Below are positions 18,613 to 28,388 of a stretch of 64,000 nucleotides of DNA, in pieces; the first letter of the stretch is position 1, and the number at the start of each line of letters is the position of its first letter. The notes beneath the pieces are model-generated. The model did no database searches, had not been told where the DNA came from, and saw only the letters and a list, made by a program, of their open reading frames with translations. Location: contig NZ_RJPK01000003.1 in assembly GCF_003943415.1 (NCBI RefSeq), positions 28,175-92,174 of the forward strand. Reading direction: 5' to 3'. The position numbers were made by a program, and so were the translations under genes. This DNA is from Streptococcus oralis. Its GTDB lineage: Bacteria > Bacillota > Bacilli > Lactobacillales > Streptococcaceae.

Positions 18613-18991
18613 TGTCAATCTCATTAACGGGATTGCGCTAGCTTTTGAAGGAGATGCGGTTTATTCCATGTATATCCGTCGCCATCTCATTCTCAAAGGC
18701 ATGACCAAGCCCAACAAGCTCCACCAAGAAGCGACAAAGTATGTGTCAGCCAAGGCTCAGGCTCGCCTGATTTCCCTGATGTTGGAGGAGCAAGTCCTGA
18801 CGGAAAAAGAAGAAGAAATCTACAAACGTGGTCGCAATACCAATAGCCACACAAAGGCTAAAAATGCAGATGTGGTGACCTACCGCATGTCTACAGGTTT
18901 TGAAGCAGTGATGGGCTATCTCCATCTGACTGAAAATGTGGAGCGTCTAGAGACCTTGATTTCTTGGTGCATCCAAAAAGTGGAGGGCTAG
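18605..18991 (+). CDS. mrnC: Mini-ribonuclease III MrnC
   Basis: Mini-III is an RNase III catalytic domain without a double-stranded-RNA binding domain; it matures 23S rRNA ends in Firmicutes. The 128-aa protein begins with the conserved LINGIALAFEGDAVYSMYIRRHLI, contains the acidic catalytic signature (FEGDAVY), and has the later RGRNTNSHTKAKNADVVTYRMSTGFEAVMGYLHL block. The start is GTG at 18605 behind GGAGTGAGG, overlapping cysS by 8 bp. The cysS-mrnC arrangement is conserved in this phylum. Confidence 0.95.
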   Translation: MIDVNLINGIALAFEGDAVYSMYIRRHLILKGMTKPNKLHQEATKYVSAKAQARLISLMLEEQVLTEKEEEIYKRGRNTNSHTKAKNADVVTYRMSTGFEAVMGYLHLTENVERLETLISWCIQKVEG

Positions 18992-18994
18992 AAT

Positions 18995-19864
18995 ATGATT
19001 GTAAAGGAATTACAAGACTGGTTTCCTGAAGCTCAGATTTCAGATCAGCCAGCAGAGAAACCGGGCTATCTCACTCTCCCTGTAGCTTCTCAGCAGTGGA
19101 TTTTACTGGAGGAAGCTGGGCTCAGCGAACGTGAAAAGCAGTTAATTGCCCTTTTAACCCAGCAGGAGCAGGCTCGTTCGCTCAATCCTTGGTATCCCTA
19201 TCTGATCGATGGGAAGGGGCAGGCACCGCAAACTTTCAAAAAGATTCAGCTGGTTTATTGCCATCTTTCCTACTTCCAACAGGAAAATCTATCCTCTTGG
19301 CTAGATATGATGCAAACTCTCTTTCCCAACTTCCAGACAGTGCTACAGGTCGGGGCTCAGGATTATGTGTTTGTGCTTCAACAAGATAAGTACACCTCTG
19401 TTCGCTCAATCTTATCTGATACGATTGAAGCGGTTGAGTATGACTTTGGTCTTCGTCTGTCGATCATGTTGGGCCAGGTTTGGCCTCAGACAGGCCCTCA
19501 AGCCCTATCAGACTTGATCAAAGCGGAGCGAGATTTGTTTAAGACTTGGTGGCGTCAGGGTCACCAAGGTGTTCATACTTTTTCACAGCTCTATCTGTGG
19601 AGTCTTGGAGAGGGGTTGATTGACCTTAGAATTATCAAAGACTACCTTCGTCAGTTGATTCTGGACCAAGATCAGATTCAGGAGATCATTCTTTCTCTCT
19701 GGGAAAACAGTGCTGTCTTAACTAAAACGGCCCAGCAACTCTATCTGCACCGCAATTCTCTCCAATATAAGATTGATAAATGGGAAGAGTTAACAGGACT
19801 TCAGTTGAAGGAGTTGACGGATCTAACCCTGTGTTATCAGTTGATTTTACCAGATATTCTCTAA
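18995..19864 (+). CDS. PucR-type helix-turn-helix regulator
   Basis: The last 60 residues of this 289-aa protein (LWENSAVLTKTAQQLYLHRNSLQYKIDKWEELTGLQLKELTDLTLCYQ, written here as the PucR C-terminal HTH) place it in the PucR/CdaR family of sugar-acid and nucleobase regulators. The N-terminal 220 residues are a sensing region I cannot assign. It starts 4 bp after mrnC behind GGAGGG and ends the pnp-to-regulator block. The msmK sugar-transport ATPase gene follows after a terminator, so a role in carbohydrate use is conceivable, but no operator is visible. Confidence 0.72.
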   Translation: MIVKELQDWFPEAQISDQPAEKPGYLTLPVASQQWILLEEAGLSEREKQLIALLTQQEQARSLNPWYPYLIDGKGQAPQTFKKIQLVYCHLSYFQQENLSSWLDMMQTLFPNFQTVLQVGAQDYVFVLQQDKYTSVRSILSDTIEAVEYDFGLRLSIMLGQVWPQTGPQALSDLIKAERDLFKTWWRQGHQGVHTFSQLYLWSLGEGLIDLRIIKDYLRQLILDQDQIQEIILSLWENSAVLTKTAQQLYLHRNSLQYKIDKWEELTGLQLKELTDLTLCYQLILPDIL

Positions 19865-19900
19865 AGTTTTGTGCAAGTTGCACAGAACTTTTTTATTTTT
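19865..19900 (+). terminator. Terminator after the PucR-type gene
   Basis: The stem AGTTTTGTGC (19865-19874) pairs with GCACAGAACT (19880-19889) and is followed by TTTTTTATTTTTTT. Confidence 0.87.
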
Positions 19901-19920
19901 TTGGTCACCTTGCCATAGAA

Positions 19921-19944
19921 ATGTAAAGCGTTTTCATCTATAAT
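19921..19944 (+). promoter_or_regulatory. cre-like site and -10 box of msmK
   Basis: ATGTAAAGCGTTTTCAT (19921-19937) agrees with the CcpA-binding cre consensus TGWAANCGNTNWCA at 12 of 14 positions when aligned on CG. It lies directly before a perfect -10 TATAAT (19939-19944); no good -35 is visible. CcpA bound here would block RNA polymerase, predicting glucose repression of msmK. Confidence 0.65.
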
Positions 19945-19977
19945 AAAACTATCAAAAGACAAAAGGAGTTCACCTCG

Positions 19978-21108
19978 ATGGTAGAATTAAATCTAAAAAA
20001 CATTTACAAAAAATATCCAAACAGCGAACACTACTCAGTTGAAGACTTCAACTTGGACATCAAAGACAAGGAATTTATCGTTTTCGTAGGTCCTTCAGGA
20101 TGTGGTAAATCAACAACTCTTCGTATGATTGCTGGTCTTGAAGACATCACAGAAGGTACTGCATCTATCGATGGCGTGGTTGTCAACGACGTAGCTCCAA
20201 AAGACCGTGACATCGCCATGGTTTTCCAAAACTACGCTCTTTACCCACACATGACTGTTTATGACAACATGGCTTTCGGTTTGAAATTGCGTAAGTACAG
20301 CAAAGAAGACATCGACAAACGTGTGCAAGAAGCAGCAGCAATCCTTGGCTTGAAAGAGTTCTTGGATCGTAAACCAGCTGACCTTTCTGGTGGTCAACGT
20401 CAACGTGTTGCCATGGGTCGTGCAATTGTCCGTGATGCAAAAGTGTTCTTGATGGATGAGCCTTTGTCAAACTTGGATGCCAAACTTCGTGTATCTATGC
20501 GTGCTGAAATTGCGAAAATCCACCGTCGTATCGGTGCTACAACCATCTACGTAACCCACGACCAAACAGAAGCGATGACACTTGCAGACCGTATCGTTAT
20601 CATGTCAGCAACTAAAAACCCTGCTGGTACAGGTACTATCGGACGTGTAGAACAAATTGGTACTCCTCAAGAAGTTTACAAAAATCCAGTTAACAAATTC
20701 GTAGCAGGATTCATCGGAAGCCCAGCTATGAACTTCATCAACGTGAAATTGGTTGGTGGTGAAATTGTTTCTGACGGTTTCCGATTGAAAGTTCCAGAAG
20801 GAGCTTTGAAAGTTCTTCGTGAAAAAGGCTACGAAGGAAAAGAATTGATCTTCGGTATTCGTCCAGAAGATGTGAATGCAGAACCTGCTTTCCTTGAAAC
20901 ATTCCCAGAATCAGTTGTCAAAGCTACTATCTCAGTATCAGAATTGCTTGGTTCAGAATCTCACCTTTACTGCCAAGTTGGTAAAGATGAATTTGTTGCA
21001 AAAGTGGATGCTCGTGACTACTTGCAAACAGGTGCAACAGTTGAACTCGGATTTGACTTGAACAAAGCACACTTCTTCGACGTAGAAACTGAAAAAACAG
21101 TCTACTAA
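19978..21108 (+). CDS. msmK: Multiple-sugar ABC transporter ATPase MsmK
   Basis: MsmK/MalK-type ATPases energise several carbohydrate ABC importers. The 376-aa protein has Walker [10 protein letters not shown], the signature [15 protein letters not shown], Walker [16 protein letters not shown], a switch His in YVTHDQ, and a C-terminal regulatory TOBE-like domain. No permease or binding protein is adjacent, which fits the role of MsmK as a shared ATPase in streptococci. The ATG follows AAAGGAG. Strong codon bias suggests high expression; a cre-like site lies in the promoter. Confidence 0.95.
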   Translation: MVELNLKNIYKKYPNSEHYSVEDFNLDIKDKEFIVFVGPSGCGKSTTLRMIAGLEDITEGTASIDGVVVNDVAPKDRDIAMVFQNYALYPHMTVYDNMAFGLKLRKYSKEDIDKRVQEAAAILGLKEFLDRKPADLSGGQRQRVAMGRAIVRDAKVFLMDEPLSNLDAKLRVSMRAEIAKIHRRIGATTIYVTHDQTEAMTLADRIVIMSATKNPAGTGTIGRVEQIGTPQEVYKNPVNKFVAGFIGSPAMNFINVKLVGGEIVSDGFRLKVPEGALKVLREKGYEGKELIFGIRPEDVNAEPAFLETFPESVVKATISVSELLGSESHLYCQVGKDEFVAKVDARDYLQTGATVELGFDLNKAHFFDVETEKTVY

Positions 21109-21126
21109 GATAAATAAAATAACAAA

Positions 21127-21158
21127 GCACTGCAGAGTCTCTCTTGCAGTGTTTTTTC
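21127..21158 (+). terminator. Terminator of msmK
   Basis: The stem CACTGCA (21128-21134) with TGCAGTG (21145-21151) is followed by TTTTTTCTTTT. Confidence 0.87.
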
Positions 21159-21252
21159 TTTTAAATGCATAGGCTAGGCATGAAAACAGGCTTTTCTAGT
21201 TTTAATATTCTTAAAAAAGTGATAAAATGGTAGGAAGAATTGGAGAGAATAG

Positions 21253-23469
21253 ATGCCGAAAGAAGTGAATTTGACGGGCGATGAGGTTGTCGCTTTAACG
21301 CAAAAATATTTATCGAAGGAAGATGTTGCTTTTGTACACAAAGCCTTGGTTTACGCCGTTGAATGCCATAGTGGTCAATACCGTAAATCTGGCGAGCCCT
21401 ATATTATTCATCCCATTCAGGTGGCAGGGATTTTAGCCAAACTCAAGTTAGATGCCGTGACGGTTGCCTGTGGTTTTTTGCATGACGTAGTTGAGGATAC
21501 GGATGCGACACTGGATGATTTAGAGCAAGAGTTTGGTCATGATGTTCGTATCATTGTTGATGGAGTGACCAAGCTTGGTAAGGTCGAGTACAAATCAATC
21601 GAGGAGCAATTAGCGGAAAATCACCGCAAGATGCTCATGGCCATGTCTGAGGATATCCGCGTTATCTTGGTTAAACTATCTGACCGCTTGCATAATATGA
21701 GAACGCTTAACCACCTACGAAAAGACAAGCAGGAACGCATTTCCAGAGAAACCATGGAAATCTATGCACCGCTTGCTCATCGTCTGGGTATTTCCAGCGT
21801 CAAGTGGGAGTTAGAAGACTTGTCCTTCCGCTATCTCAATCCAACTGAGTTTTACAAGATCACTCACATGATGAAGGAAAAACGCAGAGAGCGTGAGGCT
21901 TTGGTCGATGAAGTCGTGACAAAGTTAGAGGAGTACACTTCCGAACGCAATCTAAAAGGGAAAATCTATGGCCGTCCCAAGCATATCTACTCTATCTATC
22001 GCAAGATGCAGGATAAGAAGAAACGCTTTGAGGAAATTTATGACCTGATTGCCATTCGTTGTATCTTAGATACCCAGAGTGATGTTTACGCTATGCTGGG
22101 TTATGTGCATGAACTGTGGAAACCGATGCCAGGCCGCTTCAAAGATTATATCGCCAACCGTAAGGCCAATGGTTACCAGTCTATCCATACGACTGTCTAT
22201 GGTCCCAAAGGACCGATTGAATTCCAGATTCGGACCAAGGAAATGCACGAAGTTGCTGAGTACGGGGTTGCGGCCCACTGGGCTTATAAAAAAGGAATCA
22301 AGGGGCAGGTCAACAGCAAAGAATCAGCTATCGGGATGAACTGGATCAAGGAAATGATTGAGTTGCAAGATCAGGCTGATGATGCCAAGGAATTTGTGGA
22401 GTCTGTTAAGGAAAACTACCTGGCTGAGGAGATTTACGTCTTTACCCCAGATGGGGCTGTACGTTCCCTTCCAAAAGATTCAGGCCCCATTGACTTTGCC
22501 TATGAAATTCATACCAAAGTCGGTGAAAAAGCAACTGGTGCTAAGGTCAATGGCCGCATGGTACCTCTTACAACCAAGCTTAAGACAGGGGATCAGGTCG
22601 AAATTGTCACCAATCCGAATTCATTTGGCCCGAGTCGTGACTGGCTCAACATGGTTAAGACTAGCAAGGCTCGCAACAAGATTCGTCAGTTCTTTAAAAA
22701 CCAAGACAAGGAATTGTCCGTTAACAAGGGCCGCGAACTGCTGATAGCTCAGTTCCAAGAAAACGGCTATGTGGCCAATAAATTCATGGACAAGCGTCAC
22801 ATGGACCAAGTTCTTCAAAAGACTAGCTACAAGACAGAAGAATCTCTCTTTGCGGCCATTGGTTTTGGAGAAATCGGTGCCATTACGGTCTTTAATCGTC
22901 TGACTGAAAAAGAACGCCGTGAAGAGGAACGTGCCAAAGCTAGGGCTGAGGCAGAAGAGCTCGTCAAAGGTGGCGAGGTTAAGGTTGAAAACAAAGAAAC
23001 CCTCAAGGTCAAGCATGAGGGTGGGGTGGTGATTGAAGGTGCCTCAGGTCTCTTAGTGCGGATTGCCAAGTGTTGCAATCCCGTGCCAGGAGACGATATT
23101 GTCGGCTACATCACCAAGGGACGAGGTGTAGCTATTCACCGCGTGGACTGTATGAATCTCCGTGCCCAAGAAAACTACGAGCAACGTCTCCTTGATGTGG
23201 AATGGGAAGACCAGTACTCAAGCAAGGAATATATTGCTCACATCGATATCTACGGCCTCAACCGTACAGGTCTCTTAAATGATGTTCTGCAAGTTCTTTC
23301 CAACACAACTAAGAATATCTCAACCGTTAACGCCCAACCAACCAAGGATATGAAATTTGCCAATATCCATGTCTCCTTTGGTATTTCCAACCTCTCTACA
23401 CTGACCACAGTAGTTGATAAGATTAAAAGTGTGCCAGAGGTTTACTCTGTCAAACGGACCAATGGCTAA
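21253..23469 (+). CDS. relA: Bifunctional (p)ppGpp synthetase/hydrolase Rel
   Basis: This long RSH enzyme makes and degrades the stringent-response alarmones. In order over 738 aa it has: an HD hydrolase domain (YIIHPIQVAGIL, CGFLHDVVEDTD), a synthetase domain (YDLIAIRCILDT, GRFKDYIANRKANGYQSIHT), a TGS domain (EEIYVFTPDGAVRSLPKDSGPIDFAYEIH, in part), a zinc-finger-like region with CCNPVPGD, and a C-terminal ACT domain. Both catalytic domains look intact. A -10-like TAAAAT lies at about 21224-21230, and a GGAGAG ribosome site precedes the ATG. dtd follows 18 bp later, the usual pairing in Firmicutes. Confidence 0.97.
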   Translation: MPKEVNLTGDEVVALTQKYLSKEDVAFVHKALVYAVECHSGQYRKSGEPYIIHPIQVAGILAKLKLDAVTVACGFLHDVVEDTDATLDDLEQEFGHDVRIIVDGVTKLGKVEYKSIEEQLAENHRKMLMAMSEDIRVILVKLSDRLHNMRTLNHLRKDKQERISRETMEIYAPLAHRLGISSVKWELEDLSFRYLNPTEFYKITHMMKEKRREREALVDEVVTKLEEYTSERNLKGKIYGRPKHIYSIYRKMQDKKKRFEEIYDLIAIRCILDTQSDVYAMLGYVHELWKPMPGRFKDYIANRKANGYQSIHTTVYGPKGPIEFQIRTKEMHEVAEYGVAAHWAYKKGIKGQVNSKESAIGMNWIKEMIELQDQADDAKEFVESVKENYLAEEIYVFTPDGAVRSLPKDSGPIDFAYEIHTKVGEKATGAKVNGRMVPLTTKLKTGDQVEIVTNPNSFGPSRDWLNMVKTSKARNKIRQFFKNQDKELSVNKGRELLIAQFQENGYVANKFMDKRHMDQVLQKTSYKTEESLFAAIGFGEIGAITVFNRLTEKERREEERAKARAEAEELVKGGEVKVENKETLKVKHEGGVVIEGASGLLVRIAKCCNPVPGDDIVGYITKGRGVAIHRVDCMNLRAQENYEQRLLDVEWEDQYSSKEYIAHIDIYGLNRTGLLNDVLQVLSNTTKNISTVNAQPTKDMKFANIHVSFGISNLSTLTTVVDKIKSVPEVYSVKRTNG

Positions 23470-23487
23470 GATCTAGAAAGGATTTTT

Positions 23488-23931
23488 ATGAAAATCGTCG
23501 TTCAACGAGTTAAGAAAGCTCAAGTGAGTATTGAAGGTCAGGTTCAGGGAAAAATCAATCAGGGGCTCTTATTGTTGGTCGGAGTAGGACCAGAGGACCA
23601 AGAGGAAGATCTGGACTATGCTGTCCGAAAGCTCGTCAACATGCGAATTTTTTCTGATGCAGAAGTCAAGATGAATCTGTCTGTCAAGGATATTGAAGGG
23701 GAAATTCTTTCTATTTCTCAGTTTACCCTCTTTGCAGATACTAAGAAGGGGAATCGTCCAGCTTTTACTGGAGCAGCCAAGCCTGATATGGCAGCTAACT
23801 TCTATAACGCTTTCAATCAGAAGCTAGCTCAGGAAGTGCACGTTCAGACAGGCATCTTTGGAGCAGATATGCAGGTGGAGCTGGTCAATGATGGACCAGT
23901 CACCATCATTCTTGATACTAAAAATAGATAA
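23488..23931 (+). CDS. dtd: D-aminoacyl-tRNA deacylase
   Basis: Dtd hydrolyses D-amino acids mischarged onto tRNA. The 147-aa protein has the conserved N-terminus [13 protein letters not shown], the active-site motif [17 protein letters not shown] and the C-terminal NDGPVTI (Gly-cisPro motif). It is full length. It lies 18 bp after rel behind GAAAGGA, so the two are co-transcribed, ending at a strong terminator. Confidence 0.97.
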   Translation: MKIVVQRVKKAQVSIEGQVQGKINQGLLLLVGVGPEDQEEDLDYAVRKLVNMRIFSDAEVKMNLSVKDIEGEILSISQFTLFADTKKGNRPAFTGAAKPDMAANFYNAFNQKLAQEVHVQTGIFGADMQVELVNDGPVTIILDTKNR

Positions 23932-23933
23932 GA

Positions 23934-23961
23934 AAACCAAGCCCAGCTGGCTTGGTTTTTG
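23934..23961 (+). terminator. Terminator of rel-dtd
   Basis: The stem AACCAAGCC (23935-23943) pairs with GGCTTGGTT (23949-23957) and is followed by T. A-residues on the left side allow it to act for the convergent gene as well. Confidence 0.88.
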
Positions 23962-23962
23962 T

Positions 23963-24376
23963 TTATAGACACTCCCATAAAGTGATGTGTTTGTCGTAAA
24001 AGTCTGGATAGTTTTCTCTTAGGTGGCTAGCCGTTATATAATATAAAGTAGAATGACAGGAAGTAAAGACTGGAGTAAGAGAGTAGAAATGTTGAGGGCC
24101 AGTGATGGCTAAAAAGACAAATAATAGAAGATCGCTGATGAGCACCCCTAAATAGTAGAAGCGAAACTTTTTATTGATTTGAGGATAAATCTCAGTGAAA
24201 TGTTTTCTGAGTCGGTTGACCAAGCGAGACAGCAGTAGTCCCTGAGCAAGGATAAAAATGAAGCAAAAAATCAGGCCTCTCTCCAAAGAAAGTTCGTATC
24301 GGGGTCTGAAAGTTACCAACAGTAGCAAATCGCTGACTGCAATAGCTGCAAAATGGATTCTAAAGAGTTTTTTCAT
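23963..24376 (-). CDS. Small integral membrane protein, unknown function
   Basis: The 137-aa protein has about four hydrophobic segments (residues 8-25, 33-50, 73-91 and 100-117) separated by short basic loops, such as SRLVNRLRKHF and INKKFRFYY. I recognise no family or active-site motif. The gene runs opposite to dtd and ends against its terminator. Upstream (minus strand) lies the psaR terminator, so it has its own transcript. Translation from the CAT at 24374-24376 is preceded by a GGGAGG-like ribosome site. Confidence 0.7.
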   Translation of the reverse strand: MKKLFRIHFAAIAVSDLLLLVTFRPRYELSLERGLIFCFIFILAQGLLLSRLVNRLRKHFTEIYPQINKKFRFYYLGVLISDLLLFVFLAITGPQHFYSLTPVFTSCHSTLYYITASHLRENYPDFYDKHITLWECL

Positions 24377-24439
24377 AAGACGCCTCCCCTCTTTTCTCTA
24401 GCTTCATTCTACACCAAAAGAATGGGACTTACAACTAAA

Positions 24440-24475
24440 ATAATAAAAAATCCCTGAAAGAAATTTCTTTCAGGA
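24440..24475 (-). terminator. Terminator of psaR
   Basis: A perfect palindrome at 24453-24474 (arms CCTGAAAG and CTTTCAGG) is followed on the minus strand by GATTTTTTATTATTTT. Confidence 0.87.
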
Positions 24476-24483
24476 ATAAGGGG

Positions 24484-25134
24484 TTAGTTGATTTTTTCGA
24501 CATAGAGTTGTTTGGCGATATCGATGCTAACTTGGAGGTCTTCACCCTTGTTGACCAGTGTAAAGGTATTGGAAAAATTATCAAACTGTTTGACTTGGAG
24601 TTGGTCACCGATATGAATTTCATGCTTTTCTAAGTATTTGAGTAAATCAAAGCTATCATGAACCCGAGTCAGGAGATAGGTTCCAGCCTCTTTGGTATCT
24701 GCTAGAGGTAGGTTGTTGATCTCAACCAAGAGTTCTCCTTTAACAGGAATAGTTCCACCGTGGGGACAGGTTTGAGGGAAGCCAAGCAGTTTATCCAATC
24801 TCTCCACAAAGAGGTCAGAGACAGTGTGTTCTAGAACCTCAGCTTCCTCATGGATTTGATCGCTGGTATAGTCGAGATGGTGAACTAGAAAGACTTCAAT
24901 CAAACGGTGTTTACGATAGAGCTCAGAGACCAGTTTGAGGCCAATATCTGTCAATAGATAGCCGTTCTCTTTGTCCTTGAGAATGAGATTTTCACTTTTC
25001 ATGCGTTTGATCATCTCTGTTACGGCAGGTGGAGAGACCTGCATACGGGCAGCAATTTCTTTATTGGTGATTTTTTGCATTTCCGTACCGATTTCATAAA
25101 TACATTTTAGGTAGTCTTCTTTATTTGGCGTCAT
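24484..25134 (-). CDS. psaR: Manganese-dependent repressor PsaR (DtxR/MntR family)
   Basis: PsaR represses the psa manganese-uptake operon when Mn is sufficient. The 216-aa protein has an N-terminal winged helix (NKEIAARMQVSPPAVTEMIKRMKSE), a dimerisation/metal-binding domain (HRLIEVFLVHHLDYTSDQIHEEAEVLEH, in part; HGGTIP) and a C-terminal FeoA/SH3-like domain. I place the start at 25134 (MTPNKEDYLKC) behind AGAGGGA; the frame extends nine codons further upstream without a ribosome site. Its likely operator lies in front of psaB at 28405-28426. It is the last gene of the Mn-homeostasis cluster. Confidence 0.95.
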   Translation of the reverse strand: MTPNKEDYLKCIYEIGTEMQKITNKEIAARMQVSPPAVTEMIKRMKSENLILKDKENGYLLTDIGLKLVSELYRKHRLIEVFLVHHLDYTSDQIHEEAEVLEHTVSDLFVERLDKLLGFPQTCPHGGTIPVKGELLVEINNLPLADTKEAGTYLLTRVHDSFDLLKYLEKHEIHIGDQLQVKQFDNFSNTFTLVNKGEDLQVSIDIAKQLYVEKIN

Positions 25135-25170
25135 TCGTTCCCTCTTGTCTTTTCTCTCCATCTAGTATAT

Positions 25171-25196
25171 CAAAAAAAGCTAGATTTCTCTAGCCT
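25171..25196 (-). terminator. Terminator of tpx
   Basis: On the minus strand, GCTAGA (25179-25184) and TCTAGC (25189-25194) form a 6-bp stem followed by TTTTTTTG. Confidence 0.78.
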
Positions 25197-25217
25197 TCAG
25201 CCCTAATGGCTTCGATT

Positions 25218-25712
25218 TTAGTCCAGTTCTTTCACTGCAGCAATAGCAGCTTCAAAGTCTGGTTCCGTGTTGATGTTGTCAACGTATTCCACATAACGGA
25301 TGACATTGTCAGCATCGAGAACAAAGACGGCACGCGCAAGGAGATGCCATTCGTTGATCAAGAGGGCATAATCACGCCCGAAAGAATGGTCAAAGTAGTC
25401 TGATAGCATGATGGCATTGTCAAGGCCTTCAGCTCCACACCAGCGTCCTTGGGCAAATGGTAGGTCCATAGAAACAGTCAATACGACCGTGTTGTCCAGT
25501 CCAGCCAGTTCTTCATTAAAGCGACGCGTTTGAGTTGAGCAGATACCTGTATCGATAGAAGGCACGACACTCAAGACTTTTTTCTTGCCATCAAAATCAG
25601 CCAGAGATTTTTTAGAAAGGTCTGTTGTAGTGAGTGAAAAATCAAGTGCCTTGTCGCCGACTTGTAGTTGTTTACCTGTAAAGCTCACAGGATTTCCGAG
25701 AAAAGTTACCAT
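25218..25712 (-). CDS. tpx: Thiol peroxidase Tpx (PsaD)
   Basis: Tpx reduces hydroperoxides with electrons from thioredoxin. The 164-aa protein has the peroxidatic Cys58 in [15 protein letters not shown] and the resolving Cys92 in [10 protein letters not shown]. The start at 25712 ([11 protein letters not shown]) has TTGGAG in front; the open frame runs 33 codons further without family similarity. The gene is adjacent to psaA, as in pneumococcus, where it is called psaD. It links manganese supply and peroxide defence. It has its own promoter, but psaA's terminator is weak, so read-through from psaBCA is possible. Confidence 0.95.
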   Translation of the reverse strand: MVTFLGNPVSFTGKQLQVGDKALDFSLTTTDLSKKSLADFDGKKKVLSVVPSIDTGICSTQTRRFNEELAGLDNTVVLTVSMDLPFAQGRWCGAEGLDNAIMLSDYFDHSFGRDYALLINEWHLLARAVFVLDADNVIRYVEYVDNINTEPDFEAAIAAVKELD

Positions 25713-25737
25713 AAGATACTCCAATCTTTTTTCTTCC

Positions 25738-25767
25738 ATTTTAGCTGAAACGGTTAGAATTTTCCAA
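25738..25767 (-). promoter_or_regulatory. Promoter of tpx
   Basis: On the minus strand, TTGGAA (plus positions 25762-25767) and TAAAAT (25738-25743) are 18 bp apart, 26 bp before the tpx start codon. Confidence 0.6.
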
Positions 25768-25796
25768 TGATTTGACCGGAAATGTGGGCATAGAAA

Positions 25797-25826
25797 AAAA
25801 CGCCAGCTCATGAGAGAATGACGTTT
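25797..25826 (-). terminator. Weak terminator after psaA
   Basis: On the minus strand an imperfect hairpin with arms AACGTC and GGCGTT ends in TTTTTTT. The stem is poor, so partial read-through into tpx is expected. Confidence 0.45.
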
Positions 25827-25835
25827 TTCAGAGGC

Positions 25836-26765
25836 TTATTTTGCCAATCCTTCAGCAATCTTGTCAAGGTTGTATTTCATCATGTTGTAGTAGCTATCGC
25901 CTTCTTTACCTTGTTCTGCGATAGAGTCAGTAAAGATTTGTGCGTAGATTGGGATGTTTGTGTCTTGTGAAACAGTCTTCATTGGACGGTCATCCACACT
26001 TGATTCTACAAAGAGTGAAGGAACTTTTGTTTGGCGAAGTTTTTCAACCAAGGTTTTGATTTGTTCAGGAGTTCCTTCTTCTTCAGTGTTGATTTCCCAG
26101 ATATAGGCACTTGGGACACCGTAGGCTTTAGAGAAGTATTTGAAGCATCCTTCGCTGGTTACGATCAATTTCTTCTCAGCAGGGATGTTGTTAAATTTCT
26201 CCTTAGCTTCCTTGTCAAGTTTGTCTAGCTTATCAGTATATTCTTTGAGATTTTTTTCGTAGAATTCCTTGTTGCTAGGGTCTTTAGCGCTCAATTGTTT
26301 TGCGATATTTTTAGCAAAGATCATACCATTTTCAAGGTTAAGCCAAGCGTGTGGGTCTTCTTTGCCTTTTTCGTTTTGACCTTCAAGGTAGATAACATCA
26401 ACGCCTTCGCTGACTGCAAAGTAGTCTTTGTTTTCAGTTTTCTTAGCATTTTCTACCAATTTTGTAAACCAAGCATTGCCACCTGTTTCAAGGTTGATCC
26501 CGTTATAGAAAATCAAATCAGCTTGAGAAGTTTTCTTAACGTCTTCAGGAAGTGGTTCGTATTCGTGTGGGTCTTGACCAACAGGAACGATACTGTGAAG
26601 ATCAATCTTGTCACCAGCAATATTTTTAGTAATATCAGCGATGATTGAGTTTGTAGCAACAACTTTTAGTTTTTGACCAGAAGCTGCATCTTTTTTTCCA
26701 CTAGCACATGCTACAAGAGCAATGACGGAAAGAAAGAGAACGAGTAATGTACCTAATTTTTTCAT
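25836..26765 (-). CDS. psaA: Manganese ABC transporter lipoprotein PsaA
   Basis: PsaA captures Mn(II) outside the cell for the PsaBC importer and is lipid-anchored. The 309-aa precursor has a signal peptide with lipobox LVAC (Cys20). Metal ligands known from pneumococcal PsaA are visible at His67 (GQDPHEYEP) and His139 (EDPHAWLNL), with the Glu in the ...EGCFKYF region and a C-terminal Asp (FTDSIAEQG). I chose the ATG at 26765 behind GGAGGAT; four extra codons upstream are not supported. It is the last gene of psaB-psaC-psaA and lies 31 bp after psaC. Confidence 0.97.
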   Translation of the reverse strand: MKKLGTLLVLFLSVIALVACASGKKDAASGQKLKVVATNSIIADITKNIAGDKIDLHSIVPVGQDPHEYEPLPEDVKKTSQADLIFYNGINLETGGNAWFTKLVENAKKTENKDYFAVSEGVDVIYLEGQNEKGKEDPHAWLNLENGMIFAKNIAKQLSAKDPSNKEFYEKNLKEYTDKLDKLDKEAKEKFNNIPAEKKLIVTSEGCFKYFSKAYGVPSAYIWEINTEEEGTPEQIKTLVEKLRQTKVPSLFVESSVDDRPMKTVSQDTNIPIYAQIFTDSIAEQGKEGDSYYNMMKYNLDKIAEGLAK

Positions 26766-26796
26766 TAGATCCTCCAATTTATTGGGGTTTTGCCCC

Positions 26797-27645
26797 TTAT
26801 TTTAACAAATGTTTATTTTTCAGTTTCAAATATCGTTGTTTTGGAGCGATAAAGAAGCTAATGAGAAAGAAACTAGCGGCTGTAAGCACGATACTAGAAC
26901 CTGCCGCAACGTTAAAGCTATAGCCGATAAAGAGCCCCAAAACTGAAGCTGTCGCTCCAAATGTTGAGGAAAGGAAAATCATGCTTTTCAGGCTATTAGC
27001 ATACAGATAAGCAGTTGCCGCTGGGGTAATCAGCATGGCTACAATCAGGATAGTTCCGACACTTTGCATGGCTGTCACAGACACGAGAGTTAGGAGTACC
27101 ATGAGAAGGTAGTGATAGAAATTGACAGGCATTCCCATGGCTTTAGCCAAGAGTTCATCAAAGGATGTTATCAAGAGTTGCTTGAAGAAAATCCAGATTA
27201 ACAAGAGAATGGCTGCCCCCACACCCATAGTAATCCACATGTCCGTATCTTGGACGGCCAGGATATTACCAAAAAGAATATGGAAAAGGTCAGTTGAACT
27301 TTTAGCGACACTAATCAAGATGATACCGAGGGCTAAGAAAGAAGAAAAGGTAATGCCGATGGCGGTATCGCTTTTGATAATCGAGTTTCCCTTGATGTAG
27401 GTAATGATGATAGCAGCTAGTAGTCCGAAGACAATGGCTCCGATAAAGAAGTCAAGGCCCAAGATAAAGGAGAGGGCTACACCTGGCAAGACAGCATGTG
27501 AAATGGCATCTCCCATGAGTGACATCCCGCGTAGGATGATGAAACATCCCACAGCTCCAGCTACGACCCCAATGACAATAGCTGTTATCAAGGCATTTTG
27601 TAAGAAATGGAATTTTTGCAATCCATCGATAAATTCTGCGATCAT
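26797..27645 (-). CDS. psaC: Manganese ABC transporter permease PsaC
   Basis: This 282-aa polytopic membrane protein belongs to the ABC-3 family of Mn/Zn/Fe permeases, with about eight to nine hydrophobic helices (for example [20 protein letters not shown] and [20 protein letters not shown]). The conserved [16 protein letters not shown] motif near residue 50 is characteristic of the family. The start codon overlaps the psaB stop by 4 bp, so the two are translationally coupled. Confidence 0.96.
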   Translation of the reverse strand: MIAEFIDGLQKFHFLQNALITAIVIGVVAGAVGCFIILRGMSLMGDAISHAVLPGVALSFILGLDFFIGAIVFGLLAAIIITYIKGNSIIKSDTAIGITFSSFLALGIILISVAKSSTDLFHILFGNILAVQDTDMWITMGVGAAILLLIWIFFKQLLITSFDELLAKAMGMPVNFYHYLLMVLLTLVSVTAMQSVGTILIVAMLITPAATAYLYANSLKSMIFLSSTFGATASVLGLFIGYSFNVAAGSSIVLTAASFFLISFFIAPKQRYLKLKNKHLLK

Positions 27646-28364
27646 AGGTCACCTCCACTGAAAAAGAGTCGATTACCGTAAGCTTCTTTGAGATTGGCTT
27701 CGGTAAAGGTTTCTTTGGTTGGACCAAAGGCAATCACTTCTCGATTGACAAGCAAGACTTGATCGAAGTAGTGGGGAACCTTGCTGAGGTCGTGGTGGAC
27801 GATGAGAACCGTCTTCCCAGCTTTTTTTAGATCTCTCAGCGTATTCATGATGATTTCCTCACTAACGGAGTCAATCCCAACAAAGGGTTCATCCAAGAGG
27901 ATATAGTCGGCTTCCTGCACCAGACATCTGGCAATCAAGACCCGCTGGAATTGACCTCCAGACAGTTGACTGATTTGACGTTCAGCGTAGTCAGCTAGAC
28001 CGACAATTTCAAGGGCCTCTTGCACTTTCTTCCAATGTTTAGCATTTAAACTTCGAAAGAGAGGGATAGAGGGAAAGAGTCCTAGTGAGACACATTCCTT
28101 GACCTTGATGGGAAAGTTGTAGTCGATATTTATTTTTTGTTCGACATAAGCGATTCGATGTAAGGATTTTTTAACTTCCTTGTCATCGAGAAATGCCTGA
28201 CCTTGATGTGGGATAATTCCCAGCATACCTTTTAATAATGTTGATTTCCCAGCACCGTTTGGACCAATGATACCGGTAATTGTTGGTCCATGGAGCGCTA
28301 GTGAAATATCCTTAAGTGCCAACGTCTCTTTGTAGGAGACACTGAGGTTTTCGATACGTATCAT
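27642..28364 (-). CDS. psaB: Manganese ABC transporter ATPase PsaB
   Basis: PsaB powers manganese import by PsaC. The 240-aa protein has Walker [10 protein letters not shown], the Q-loop in AYVEQK, signature [15 protein letters not shown], Walker [13 protein letters not shown] and the switch His in IVHHD. I start at [11 protein letters not shown] (28364), with GGAGG upstream; the extra 11 codons of the open frame overlap the leader. It is the first gene of the operon, controlled by the PsaR-type operator/promoter 25 bp upstream. Confidence 0.96.
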   Translation of the reverse strand: MIRIENLSVSYKETLALKDISLALHGPTITGIIGPNGAGKSTLLKGMLGIIPHQGQAFLDDKEVKKSLHRIAYVEQKINIDYNFPIKVKECVSLGLFPSIPLFRSLNAKHWKKVQEALEIVGLADYAERQISQLSGGQFQRVLIARCLVQEADYILLDEPFVGIDSVSEEIIMNTLRDLKKAGKTVLIVHHDLSKVPHYFDQVLLVNREVIAFGPTKETFTEANLKEAYGNRLFFSGGDL

Positions 28365-28388
28365 ACAGTTGTATTCCTCCTGTCTCTT

